From assembly GCA_023101725.1 (NCBI GenBank), contig JALJCO010001025.1, positions 43,028 to 107,027 of the forward strand: a DNA stretch of 64,000 bases, in the 5' to 3' direction. A program made the translations under genes and the position numbers. Position 1 is the stretch's first letter. Each line of letters opens with the position of its first letter. The notes under the pieces were generated by a model, which was not told the origin of the DNA, did not search any database, and saw nothing but the letters and a program-made list of their open reading frames with translations. The stretch comes from Atherinomorus stipes (taxonomy: Eukaryota; Chordata; Actinopteri; Atheriniformes; Atherinidae). Below, one piece after another: positions 1 to 9,690 of the stretch.

Positions 1-593
1 TGTACAAGGCTTATTTGTGTACTCTAATCATCTATTCAGCAGGAAGCTCACCCAATCAGAAGGAGAAACACTGATGCAGCTGATATTTGTCCTATCAGCT
101 GAAGCCACCTCCTGCCTCCACATAAGATAACTGTCACAAGATCGAACAGAATGTTATGGACATTAACTACGTGTGTACTATTGTACAAATGTACTGAGCT
201 GCAACTTGTATGTCCCCCTTCCTGTTAAAGAGGGAAAAAGGGGGGGAAGCTTGTAACTGAACACGCTTCTGGTCTGCTCGCCTCGCGAGTAAGAAATCTA
301 ACTCTTGTGTCCCTTCTTTTGTATGTTTACTGATGTTCTAGGTTGTTTGAACCTGACAGCTTTGTTTTTTCAAACTTTTATCATCAATGAAACAAATGAC
401 TCCAAACAAGAATCAGGAACAGATTAAGCTGTTTTGGCAAGTGTTTCATGGGGACAACCCACAAACTCAGCTCTGATGCTAAACCAGCAATCATAGTTTC
501 TTTACAAATGTGGCACCTTTTAAATGGGCAAAAAAAAGGCATTCCTATGATACAAGACATTAGATGGAGACAGCATGTCACAAAACAGACCTA
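1..593. other. No gene; ordinary non-coding DNA
   Basis: The stretch has no plausible exon and no recognisable repeat. The short open frame on the minus strand (384-581) has no domain and looks random. A short G-run around 238-246 is the only compositional oddity. Confidence 0.5.
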
Positions 594-880
594 AAGGTCG
601 CTTTCACACCAGGGCTGTTTGGTCCACTTTAAACCGACCAGAGTTTGTTTTCTCAGATAGTCCGCTTCATTTGGGCAGGTGTGAAAGCCCATCCGAACTG
701 TGGTGAAGACCAAACAAATGAACTCTGGTCCGCCTGAAAACATCAGTCTTGGTTCGCTTGCAAGCGAATCCTGGTCCGGTTTGTATGCAGTGTGAAGCTA
801 ACCGGACCAAACACGACCAACTGTATGTGGTGACAGGACAGGGTCCTTTTATACCCCGGTCTCCTGGGTGCAAACGGAGG
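594..880. repeat. Pseudo-palindromic DNA-transposon-like repeat
   Basis: The unit begins with GGTCGCTTTCACACCAGG and is made of alternating direct and inverted copies of two words: TTTCACACC / GGTGTGAAA (about 600-690) and GGTCCG / CGGACC (about 720-810). This is the pattern of short non-autonomous DNA elements common in teleosts. I could not find a matching right end before the G-rich block that starts near 884, so the element is truncated or interrupted. A PIF/Harbinger or hAT origin is possible but not shown. Confidence 0.5.
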
Positions 881-883
881 GGG

Positions 884-2580
884 GGTAGTGGCTGCTTCAC
901 AAGCTAGTGGTCATGGCCGGCTGCATTGCGGGTGGTCAGATGGCTCGGGGGATGCCTGTTCTGCTGCGTCCGAGGGTGGGGGATGGAGGGTAGGTGGGGG
1001 TGGGGGGGGGATGTGCCGGGGGCTTGGAGCTCGTGCCTCCTTCTCTGGTCCGGGCTATCACCCAGGAGGCACAGAGGCAAGGGTAAGAGTGAGGTGGTTG
1101 TTTGAGAGCAAATGAATGTGAGTGTGAAAGAGGAAATGTGGGAGGGAGGAATTTGGGCTGGAAGCAAGAGGAGATGTGGGTAAGTGGTAGGAGGAAAGGG
1201 GAGATTGGGGGAAGGAGGTGTATGTTTGTGGGTGTCTAGTAGGGATGGTTGTGAGGGGTTGAAGACAGAAGGGCGGGAGTGTGTCAGGTCGGAGGGAAGG
1301 GTGGAGCTGGGCATGTGTGGGGGGAGTGCATGGGGGTATTGGGGGTATAGGGAGGTGGTGGCGTATGTGTGGGGTGGAGGGAGGAGTGCGTGTGTTTAGG
1401 TAAGGTTGGAGGGAGAGGCGGGTTGGTGCATGTGGTTGGGGGGAGTGCATGTGGGTGTTAGAGGGTATCAAGAGGTGGGGGGTATGTGTAGAGGGAGGAG
1501 GGTGTTGGGGGTGGAGGGAGCAGTGTGTGTGGGTATGAAAGGTTGGAGGGTGGAGTGGGTAGGTGCATGTGTGTGGGGGGAGTGCATGTGGGTGTTGGGG
1601 GTTTGTGTGTGGGGAGTGTGTGTGTGTGTGTGTGAGTGTGGTGGTGGTGTAGGGGGGTAGTAGCAGTGGTAGTGCCCTGGTGTCAGGTGTGTGGGGCAGG
1701 GACATCGGGGTGGGGGCTGGCCTGTGCTGGGGGGATGTTGTCTGGGGGGTCCGGTCCTCCCGGGTTTCGGCTGGCGCCCAATGGGGTCGGCAGCTGCTGG
1801 TCTTGGTCCGCTGGGGCCTGGGCCCCGAGCCCCGAGACTGCAGGGGGCTCCTGCTGGGGCCGCCTTCTGCCGCCCTCTGGGGGATTGCATGTCGGTCCCT
1901 TCGGGGAGGTGGCTGGGGTATGGGCCTCTGGGTGGCCGCTGGGGGCCCGGGTCTCGGGCTGTGCAGGCTTCCACCCCCTTGCAGAGTCAAGGGTGCATCT
2001 GCATGACCACATCACCATAGAACACCCTTTATCATGCATGTTGACACTGTGACGCTGCTTCCCGTTGCTCTGACTAGGTTGTACCTCTTCTCTGCGTAGT
2101 TCTGCGTGTGTTTGTATGATCTGAGGATATATAAGCCACCTGCAGGTCCTCCTGTAGCGGATTAGTCGTTTCTTTTTCCAACAGAGACCTTGGATTGTTG
2201 TTTTAGGGGTTTCTGTACAGATGCACCAGTGAACTGTGTAAGTGGATCCATGTTTTCTCTCCTCTCTCTCTCCCTCTCTCTCTTCCTCTTCCTTACTCTT
2301 TTCTCTTTTTTCCACTTTCTATTATTACCTCTGTCAACTCTCATTTCTCCCTTGTCAAGTCTAGCAGTATGGTATGGAATGCTGTTATAAACAAATGTTT
2401 AATTAGATAAATAAAATGGATAAACAGGATATCAAGGGGAGCCTTGTGTTCATGAAGCTCCTCTTGGTAAAGCAAAACTGTTCAACACAATAAAGCAATC
2501 AGATTTCCATTCTGCTTGCTATGATGCTGGACAGGACAAGTAAAAAACAAAAGAAAAAAAAGAAAGACAATTTGGCATAT
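884..2580 (+). repeat. G-rich interspersed repeat with A-rich 3' tail (possible LINE end)
   Basis: A block with very strong strand asymmetry (G-rich on +, 960-1700, with recurring GTGCATGTGGGTGTTGGGGG-like words) is followed by a GC-rich part (1700-2030), a CT-rich run (2255-2310) and an AT-rich end that closes with an A-rich tail (about 2545-2575). The order GC-rich body, CT run and A-rich tail suggests the 3' part of a non-LTR retrotransposon on the + strand, and I recall similar fish repeats, but no reverse transcriptase is visible. The 310-residue minus-strand frame (1058-1990) is Pro/His/Thr low-complexity sequence and is not a gene. Confidence 0.4.
960..1660 (+). repeat. Degenerate G-rich minisatellite
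   Basis: Repeated short motifs such as GTGCATGTGGGTGTTGGGGG (about 1446-1475, 1579-1602) and many runs of four or more G on the + strand, with almost no C, ending in a (GT)n run at 1618-1633. The unit length is irregular, roughly 90-130 bp between the clearest copies. The G-runs could form G-quadruplexes on the + strand. Confidence 0.6.
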
Positions 2581-2665
2581 CAAAACAAAATCAAATCACA
2601 ACTCCCAAACAGTCGGAGTTCTTCAACTCTGAGGTCATATGTTGTCCCATGTTAGATTGTCAAAG

Positions 2666-3046
2666 TTAGAAAATGAACAGAGTCAATCCCTGACCAGCTA
2701 TGATAGCATCACAGGAGCAGTCGCATTCACAAACGTTGTAGCATTCCCTACAATAATGAGATGAAGCGCAATACAAGACGACTAGTCCACCGGCGTTTGT
2801 AATCGTTGAGGTTAAATATCTTGCCCGCCGTTGTCGTAGCAACACCAACAACTCCAGTCTCCTCAGTCTCCCCCGGTGACGCCTCTCTTTTATTTGAGAC
2901 AGTATGAACAGCTCCATGCCTCGCTACCTTACCAGCCGGTCATACTGCACCGCTTGCTGAGCCATGTGCATTTGCAGTACAAACAGAAACGCCATTGCCA
3001 AAACCACCAACGTAATATCATGCTCCATGTTTACATGACTGTTGTT
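2666..3046 (-). pseudogene. Possible transposase first exon (PIF/Harbinger-like), broken
   Basis: Read on the minus strand from 3026, the frame is hydrophobic at first, hits a stop after about 35 codons, then continues as the ERRHRGRLRRLELLVLLRQRR-like segment (ORF 2666-2917). Arg-rich leader peptides of this kind occur at the start of fish PIF/Harbinger genes, and the upstream DNA (3046-3165) is GC-richer than its surroundings. No DDE domain is present nearby. The family assignment is a guess from composition. Confidence 0.2.
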
Positions 3047-3164
3047 TTTCCGGGGTGAGAGGGATTTCCGCTCCTACTTTGTCCAATCAACGAGTGCCCC
3101 TTTCAACCATGTAATGCTGCTCGGAAAGTTTGGAGCGCATCGAAAGCAGGACCGAAACAAATTA

Positions 3165-3360
3165 TTAAAGGCCTCCTTCCACTGAAAACCCGTTTAACTT
3201 GCTCCTTCTGAAATACGGAGGGTTTCCCCTTGTTTACTTACACATGCTGACTTCCTAGCGTTGCGTTCCCTCCAGTCTGCTGTGCTTTCTCATCAGAGAA
3301 ACAATACGAAGAGTAGAGCGAATCGGGAACAGCCTTGCACTTCTACGTCACATTTCAAAT
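3165..3360. repeat. Possible left end of a TTAA-flanked element
   Basis: TTAAAGGCCTCCTTCCACTG at 3165 has the TTAAAGG start shared by several complete elements elsewhere in this window (43170, 59413, 30228). No matching right end was found before or after the foldback element at 3361-4075, so this is only one candidate end. Confidence 0.3.
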
Positions 3361-4075
3361 AGGGAGCCGAAGTCACGCCCCTCTACTTCCGCATCATGGG
3401 ACCTAAGAGACGAAAAAATATAAATGGAAGTTAATGGGGAGAAAATAATTATTTTCTGGTCCCAGTCGTTCTCTGTCCTGGATTCCAGATATGTTGGTTG
3501 TGGATTTAAATGAAAATTTTTCGTGCAAAGAAAAACTAAAGTACCGCGAAAATTTTCGATAATATCAGGATTTACTTGAAGCCTCTTTGTGGACTACAGC
3601 CCTCGCCGCAAGTGATGACGTCGCTCCCTGCGGCGGGCGTGAACCAGGCTGGACATCATTCTATCGGCGTGATGGAAAGACTCAACATTTCCCGACTTAA
3701 AACGGTTTTCACATCTGTTCATGCTCTTTTTCCTGTTCTTGAAAAAAATAAAGTAAAAAGCGGTGATGTGCCGGAGTAAAATCCCAACTGTAGCGTACTC
3801 AGGCAGCTGGTGACGCAGGTCGGTTGCGACGAGGGCTGTGGTCCACACAGAGGCTTCAAATAAATCCTGAAATTATCTAAAATCTTCGCGGTATTTTATT
3901 TTTTCTTTGCACAAACAATTTTCATTTAAATCCATAACCAACATATCTGGAATCCAGGACAGAGAACGACTGGAACCAGAAGATAATTATTTTCTCCCCA
4001 TTGACTTACATTCATATTTTTTCGTCTCTTAGGTCCCATGATGCGGAAGTAGAGGGGCGTGACTTCGGCTCCCTA
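3361..4075. mobile_element. Foldback element with about 250-bp inverted arms
   Basis: The left arm (3361 to about 3613) and the reverse complement of the right arm (about 3825 to 4075) match over nearly their whole length, by eye around 90%, starting AGGGAGCCGAAGTCACGCCC and ending with the exact inverse. The arms share landmarks such as the CCTGGATTCCAGATATGTTG block and the AGGATTT-TTGAAGCCTC block. The loop (about 3614-3824) holds a short open frame with no domain. Flanks read AT on both sides, which may be a 2-bp target site or part of the repeat. It encodes nothing and would be a non-autonomous DNA element; the superfamily is unknown. Confidence 0.75.
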
Positions 4076-4500
4076 TAGCGTATCCCACGTGGGGTTTCTA
4101 TCCGTCCATTGGAAGGCAGGTAACCCTCCACTACACACTAGAAGTAAAGACGGCACGACTGTAGCTTCGGAGTTGAGAAGCTAATTAGCTAACTGTTTGT
4201 TAGCATGGCGGAAACAAACTTGTTTGTCGGCTCTATTTCCTGTCTGTAGCGAAATAAGAGCGGAGGGCGGAGCTTCCTTCATACACTGATGGGAGGCAGC
4301 CAATCAGACGGAAATTCATGAGAAGGACCCGGAAAAGCCTGCTGTTGGACCACAAGCCTCTCTTCTAGTATACAAATACAGCTGGATACAAAGCAACCAG
4401 AAGGTTTTTTTTAAACAGAAACGATGCAGAATGCATTCAGTAATAATGGAGAACACAGAAATATTAATGAAATGACCATGGAAGTACAACTTTAACATGA
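4076..4500. other. No gene seen
   Basis: Non-coding; it may include remains of the element into which the foldback element inserted (the GCGGAGGGCGGAGC patch near 4260 is GC-rich for the area). No domain or terminal repeat could be placed. Confidence 0.4.
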
Positions 4501-4510
4501 CATGAGAGAC

Positions 4511-4812
4511 CAAACTCAACAACCCCCAGCATCTCATCTTGCAGCAACGTGGCGAGTGCGCTGGTATGGCCACATCACCCGCCTGCCCGTGGAGCATCCA
4601 ACAAGCACCATCCTGGCCTTTAATCCCCGATTAGCCAGATTGAGGAGACCCACAGGTGCCCCCTGCACCTGCTGGCTGGATGTTGTGGCCCAGGACCTTA
4701 GGGCCTGCAGCGTGACCCTGGCACAAGCCTAGCTCCTTGCCCATGACAGACCCAAATGGAGAGACCTGGTTACCTTGGTTGGCTCTACGTGCCTTGAAGT
4801 GCAAGAGGACTT
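4511..4812 (+). pseudogene. C-terminal fragment of a non-LTR retrotransposon reverse transcriptase ORF
   Basis: The + frame reads VRWYGHITRLPVEHPT... then a GxPxxxW-like segment (RRPTGAPCTCWLDVVAQDL) and, after a stop at 4730, HDRPKWRDLVTLVGST. This order (RWxGH, basic GRP-like segment followed by W, then a DRxxWRxLV ending) is the standard C-terminal tail after the reverse transcriptase in many LINE families. The fragment is 5'-truncated, as is usual for LINE insertions, and broken by an in-frame stop. It is dead. The clade (Rex, RTE or CR1-like) cannot be fixed from this piece. Confidence 0.7.
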
Positions 4813-5777
4813 TTTTTTTTCTTTTTTTGCAAAGTGCTGTTCTACCAAAGAAATAGTCAACTAAAGAAAAATGTCCGTACCTTTGTACTAAGTTTAAAAA
4901 TGTAATTTCCCCAGCACTTTTGCACTCATGCAGCCCCAGACAACTAATCTCCTACTAATATACTTACTATTATATACTATTCAAATCTAATCAAATCAAA
5001 CTTTATTTATCAAGCACTTTTCCTGCCAAGGACAACACAAAGTGCTTTACATAAAAACAAATCCATATTAAGATATAGGGATCATTTATAGTTCATGCCA
5101 AATACAAGCTGAAAACAGTTACAGAGTACCCCCTCCATTTGGTTTATTCATCAGGACTTTTATAAAAAAATCTCATGCAAGTTTCATGTTGCAGCTTTGC
5201 ATCTATGAGCAAGTAAGTTTCTTGATATCATTTGTTATTATGATCTCATGCAATGTACTTAAAGTCAGAGCTCCAAGCACGTGCCGTAAGCTCGAGGGTT
5301 AGGTAGGCAGGCTGACACAATTGCAACTAAAACATCAATGACAATATGTGTAGGCAGGTGAGTGTCTCTGTAATCTAAAACATTAAGATTGTAAGACACC
5401 ATTGAAAATTCAAACAAAGATTTCATGATAGTCCCCAGACTCTGCAAATTACTTTTATATCTCGTAACAACACAGCACCATCCTTGCTTAAGACTGAGAA
5501 AGTGATAACTCACATGCAGAGCTGTCTGCAGTGCAGAAACGTTTAGCTCTGATCCACACAGATACATTAAAATAATAAGGAATACCTGAAAGCATCAACC
5601 AAAAACAAGGAAACGGGCTTATGTTCAACACTTTTTATGTGCAGCTCCTCTTGCACTTAATTCAAGCCATTCACACTGTTATCCTGGTCAACATCAACTA
5701 TTATGAAGAAGCATTTCAAATCCATGAACAACAACAACACAATGTTTGATCATAATCACCGTATAGTGTACACAATA
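4813..5777. other. AT-rich non-coding DNA with an L2-type tail
   Basis: At 4990-5065 an ACTTTATTTATCAAGCACTT / AGTGCTTTACATAAAA pair matches the widespread fish LINE-tail motif that also occurs at 13690-13770. The rest shows no gene. Confidence 0.4.
4990..5065. repeat. L2-type LINE tail fragment
   Basis: Contains TTTATTT-(A/T)-CAAGCACTTTTC followed about 35 bp later by ACAAAGTGCTTTACATAAAA, i.e. short inverted words (AGCACTTT / AAAGTGCT) as found in 3' ends of fish L2-like elements. Only the tail is present. Confidence 0.45.
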
Positions 5778-6495
5778 GGTGGGTTTCCGAGCAATGTCAC
5801 AGATAGGATGCAGGTGCAACCAGGGGGCAAGAAAACACAGGAAAAGCATTATTGAACTATGAGAAGACGTGGGTTTACATGCAAGACTCAACTTTTAATG
5901 CAGATGACGTCAAGATATGACATGAAAGTTTTGGGGAAATATAATGTTTGAGCCTAATAGTTGGAATCGCCTCCTTTCCAAACATCGTGTTGATGTGGTT
6001 TTTGCCTGATTTAATCCCAAACTAGTAAAAGTTGCTCCTGTATGGAGGTGGTGAAGACGACACTGGAGCAGAACCTGCTGTAGACAGCAGACTGTTGTGG
6101 CCTATTTTGGTTTTAACAGAGAGTCTAAACGAAAGTTTAAGCCACTTTCTAACTCATGTTTTTCAGGCAAATTTTCAAGGAGGTCCAACACCAATAACAT
6201 CCATGTTTTAACATGAAAAATGCAGTTTCCGGGTGATGACTCCCTTGCCAAGTGAGTGTAATGGTAATAGAAACACAAAACAGCAACGCTACGTTGATAT
6301 TTGTTCTATCCGTCATCAAAATATAGATTTGTATGATATAATTTAAAACACAACAATCTCTGTTTGTTTCATCAGGTTACTTTACATTTTTATGAAAGAT
6401 ATGAGTGCGTGTTTGGCCGTAGACCGCAGTACAAACAGGCTTTTTGCCCCTGGTTGCCCGCGCAACTGCCAATGTTTGTAAATGGGAAACCCATC
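5778..6495. mobile_element. TA-flanked DNA element, short copy (718 bp)
   Basis: Starts GGTGGGTTTCCGAGCAATGT and ends GGGAAACCCATC, an imperfect terminal inverted repeat, with TA on both sides (5776-5777, 6496-6497). It is the same element as 57424-58499: long blocks match in the same order and orientation (for example CTCCTGTATGGAGGTGGTGA and CAGAACCTGCTGTAGACAGC). This copy lacks about 370 bp that the other copy has between its 'ATAATGTTTGA' and 'AGTTGGAATC' blocks, so it is an internally deleted derivative. No transposase is encoded. TA flanks fit Tc1/mariner or another TA-inserting group; the superfamily is not known. Confidence 0.8.
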
Positions 6496-6497
6496 TA

Positions 6498-7094
6498 TGC
6501 TACAAACGCAGCCATTGCAGAGGCCAAGTTTTTAGCTTTACTCTGAAGGTGAAGTCCATGCAGCTGTCCAACTAAAACTGGATTTATACTCAAGCGGCGT
6601 AAGCGTCCAGTCGGGTCTGCGTATGCAAAGGTAGTGTGTGCTTTTGCCCGAGTGTAGGGTTATGGTGCAATGCTGCAGTTTTTTTTTTCCGTATCTGCAG
6701 GCGACAACAGGGCTATTAATGACCAGGAAACTCCACAGAACTGAGTTTTTCTTTTCACCCCGATGATTTGCCTCTTTTAGAGCAACAGTAGCGGTGACAT
6801 TCTTTTACGGAACCTGAGCACACGTAACCACACTGAGCACACTGAGCAATCATCTGTGAGTACTCTGCGTTCGTGTAGCCGGGATACACATCTAGAGAGG
6901 TGCGCGTCAAAGCTATCACTTTTCAAAATGATTGGTAAAACAGGCTTTTGGAAATTGAAACTATTTTGTGTATTCCTTTCTGCCTTGGGTAGGCAGTGCC
7001 TACCCTGCCTTTCCTGACTACACACCACTGCTGAGCTCTCATAAAAACTCAAAGTTCTTTTGACAACCTGTATGCAAAATGTCTGGGCTTGTCT
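6498..7094. other. No gene seen
   Basis: Non-coding, with no convincing repeat. A minus-strand frame (6777-7157) has no domain. Confidence 0.4.
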
Positions 7095-7400
7095 TTTTTT
7101 AACAAGTTCAATTTTGATAAATACCATGGTACTATACCACTTTTTTATAAAGCACATTTCAGAACAGCATCAAGGATGACCAAAGCACTGTGCAGAAAAA
7201 TGAAAAAGAAAACACATTAAAACATAAGAGTAAAAAAAATAAATGAAAAGGAAAAGGAAATTCATGAATCTTGGTATTAAACGGCAACAAATAAAAATTA
7301 GATTTCCAATTGACACTCTAAAAATGGCCAAGGATGGGGCCTGCCTGACTAGAAGAGGCAGGTTGTTCCATAGGCCTAATTCCGGAGCTGCAATCATAAA
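7095..7400 (-). repeat. L2-type LINE tail, diverged
   Basis: TTTATAAAGCACATTT (about 7144) followed by CCAAAGCACTGTGCAGAAAA, an A-rich stretch, and then GGCAGGTTGTTCCATAG. This order (storage motif, A-rich middle, 'GGTTGTTCCA') is typical of old fish LINE-derived repeats. A related copy may lie at 24690-24900. Confidence 0.45.
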
Positions 7401-9389
7401 AGGGACATAGGGGTGTACTAAGTCAGATAAAGTGGGACAAGGCCATTAAGAGTTAGAAAATAAGTAAAAGAATTTTAACTATTCAGTAAGATTTTATCTC
7501 AGAAAGTTGCCTCAGCTGAAAACAGAACAAACAAAACAAAACAAAACAAAACAAAAAAAAAACTTGCCAGCTTACAAAAACAGCTCAGGCTTTCAAAACT
7601 GAGAAAGTTGTGGTTGTCTAAGGTAATTTTATAAGCATGTTTAACTAATTGTTAACACATACCCTTTCTAGTTTGTTCCAGTCAGTGCATAACTTCTCTT
7701 TTTCTTGACTGTATGTCTAGTTTATGCATTTACTGAGAGGTGACCTCATTTTCAATCACTTGACCTTTAAACAATATTGTACAGAAGTCTGCAGACTTGC
7801 ATATGTAAGGTTGACTCTTTCCAGACTCCTTGTCTCTCCCCCTCTGCTTCTCTTACATCTCAGTCTCCTTTGGGAATAGGGTGAATTGAGGTGATTACTA
7901 GGTGTCACCACAAAGAAGCTGTCAGACCTGAACAAAGCACCTCTGCTTTTATGCATTGTACGCTGAAGATTATCATAATCACGTAGATAAAAATAGACCC
8001 TACTTCCAGTTCATTTTGAAAGGATGTTTAAACATGCCCGCTCTGCAATTTAGACACATGTGCCTTTATATAGACCTCATAGAGAGCAATATGGGAATTG
8101 ATCTCCTGTGGGAATCCTTTGTATATGGAGTTTTTTCCCTCTATTCTACTTTCTTGTTTCTTATGTTCCATTGAGGCAGTGTCATACCAAACACACAATG
8201 AAGTCATTCTTCAAAATTGCCTCCATATGACAAAAAGAATAATATATTTCCACACATCTGTAATTGTACTGTTAGGCTACTGTACATTCACATATACCTC
8301 ATTAGAAGTTCCCATCAAAGTAGAGAATTTGCTTAGCTTAAGTGTGGTTGCTCATGAGATGTCAGCCACCGTATGGAGTGCTGTGACACATTCTCATTCA
8401 TCATGGCCTCCTGCATTGTGGGAAGGTGCTTTAAAGCGCCAGTAGGAGGGATAGGGGTGATGGATACTTAAAAAATCGAGAAGAGTCAGAAAAGAGAGGC
8501 GACAATCTGTGCTTTCTGGGATCGTGTCATAGTGCACCACAAGGTATAATGGCAAGAGCTGAGGGAGCCTGTTGTGAGGCTACACGAAGACCTCCCGCTC
8601 AAGGGCAAGAGGGGGATGTCAATGCATAGCTGCTGGCTTCACCCAATGTCTCCTCTGCAGTGTCTTGTAAAGGCTGCATAGCCCCACCAAGCTCATTTAG
8701 CAGCTGCATTCTAAAAACAGCACGGGAACACATTGTTATCCAGCGCACACACAAGCTGACACAGGCACATACAAACACCTTCCTGCATGAACAAGTATTT
8801 GTATGCCCAGAGAAACATACACTCTGAGGTGTATGCAGCCGACAGTCAGTTGCCCCATCTCTCCTGTCGAAGGAGTACCAAAGGAGTTGGCTGTTCATTG
8901 ACATTCACAATAGTGTGTGTGGGGATGTGTGTGAGGGTGAGTGTAAAGCCATCAAACTGCAGACATCCCATACACATTAACCGGTGGCCAGATTGACTTG
9001 GTATTCCTTATGGCACCAGCCCTGAACCACTTACCCACATTAGCAATGCTAATGCAGGTTGGTGCAGATGGGTTCATCATCAACACCAGCAGCAGTCACC
9101 AAGTTTGTCAGCCAGGTTTCTTCATCAGACTCTAAAGCGATGCATGCATTGCTCTCAGACAATTTAAAAAGTCACATGTGCTAATGATTAAGACAAACTA
9201 TACAAACATGTTTAAAATGACTGCATAAACTACCCTCAAAATAGAACTTGACACTTTTTTGGATTGTCCTTTGTTTTAAAGTTAATTGGTTTGGGCAGTT
9301 GCAAGTTGGATTTCCATTTTGGGCATTCTAGTTTATTTTAGTTTTACCTTGCATATGTTTTTTTTTCTATTGTACTTTATACTTCCTGT
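7401..9389. other. AT-rich non-coding DNA
   Basis: No gene or clear mobile element. A (CAAAA)n microsatellite lies at 7528-7562. Short frames on both strands carry no domain. Confidence 0.45.
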
Positions 9390-9690
9390 TGTATTTTTTT
9401 AGGAATTAGTCACTTGTGCAATCTGTTTAGTCTTTTGTCTGTCCTTGCTGTTCAGCTTCACTTAGTTTACTAATAATTACCACACACCAGACTTATATTT
9501 GTTAGTACCTCCCACAGAGTCTTACTCTGCCTCTAAATGTGCATGGAGTTCTCTTTTAAGACTTTGTCTCAAACACCCCCTCTCTGCCCTGCAGCTGTTT
9601 AGGCTTGTTTACTTAATATATTCCTTCGTCCTGACTGTCTCATGCTTTGAGCCTGCTTTGGGGTCCTCCACCATCTACAAACTGGGGCAA
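9390..9690 (+). repeat. Possible retrotransposon tail
   Basis: A stretch rich in TTTAGTTTTA / CTTTTGTCTGTCCTTG words followed by CTTTGAGCCTGCTTTGGGGTCC resembles ends of common fish retroelements. The 77-residue frame at 9499-9732 is not recognised. Weak assignment by resemblance only. Confidence 0.3.

Noticed and set aside
1058..1990. 310-codon minus-strand open frame
   Set aside because: Pro/His/Thr low-complexity translation of the G-rich minisatellite; overlapping frames are open on both strands for the same reason.
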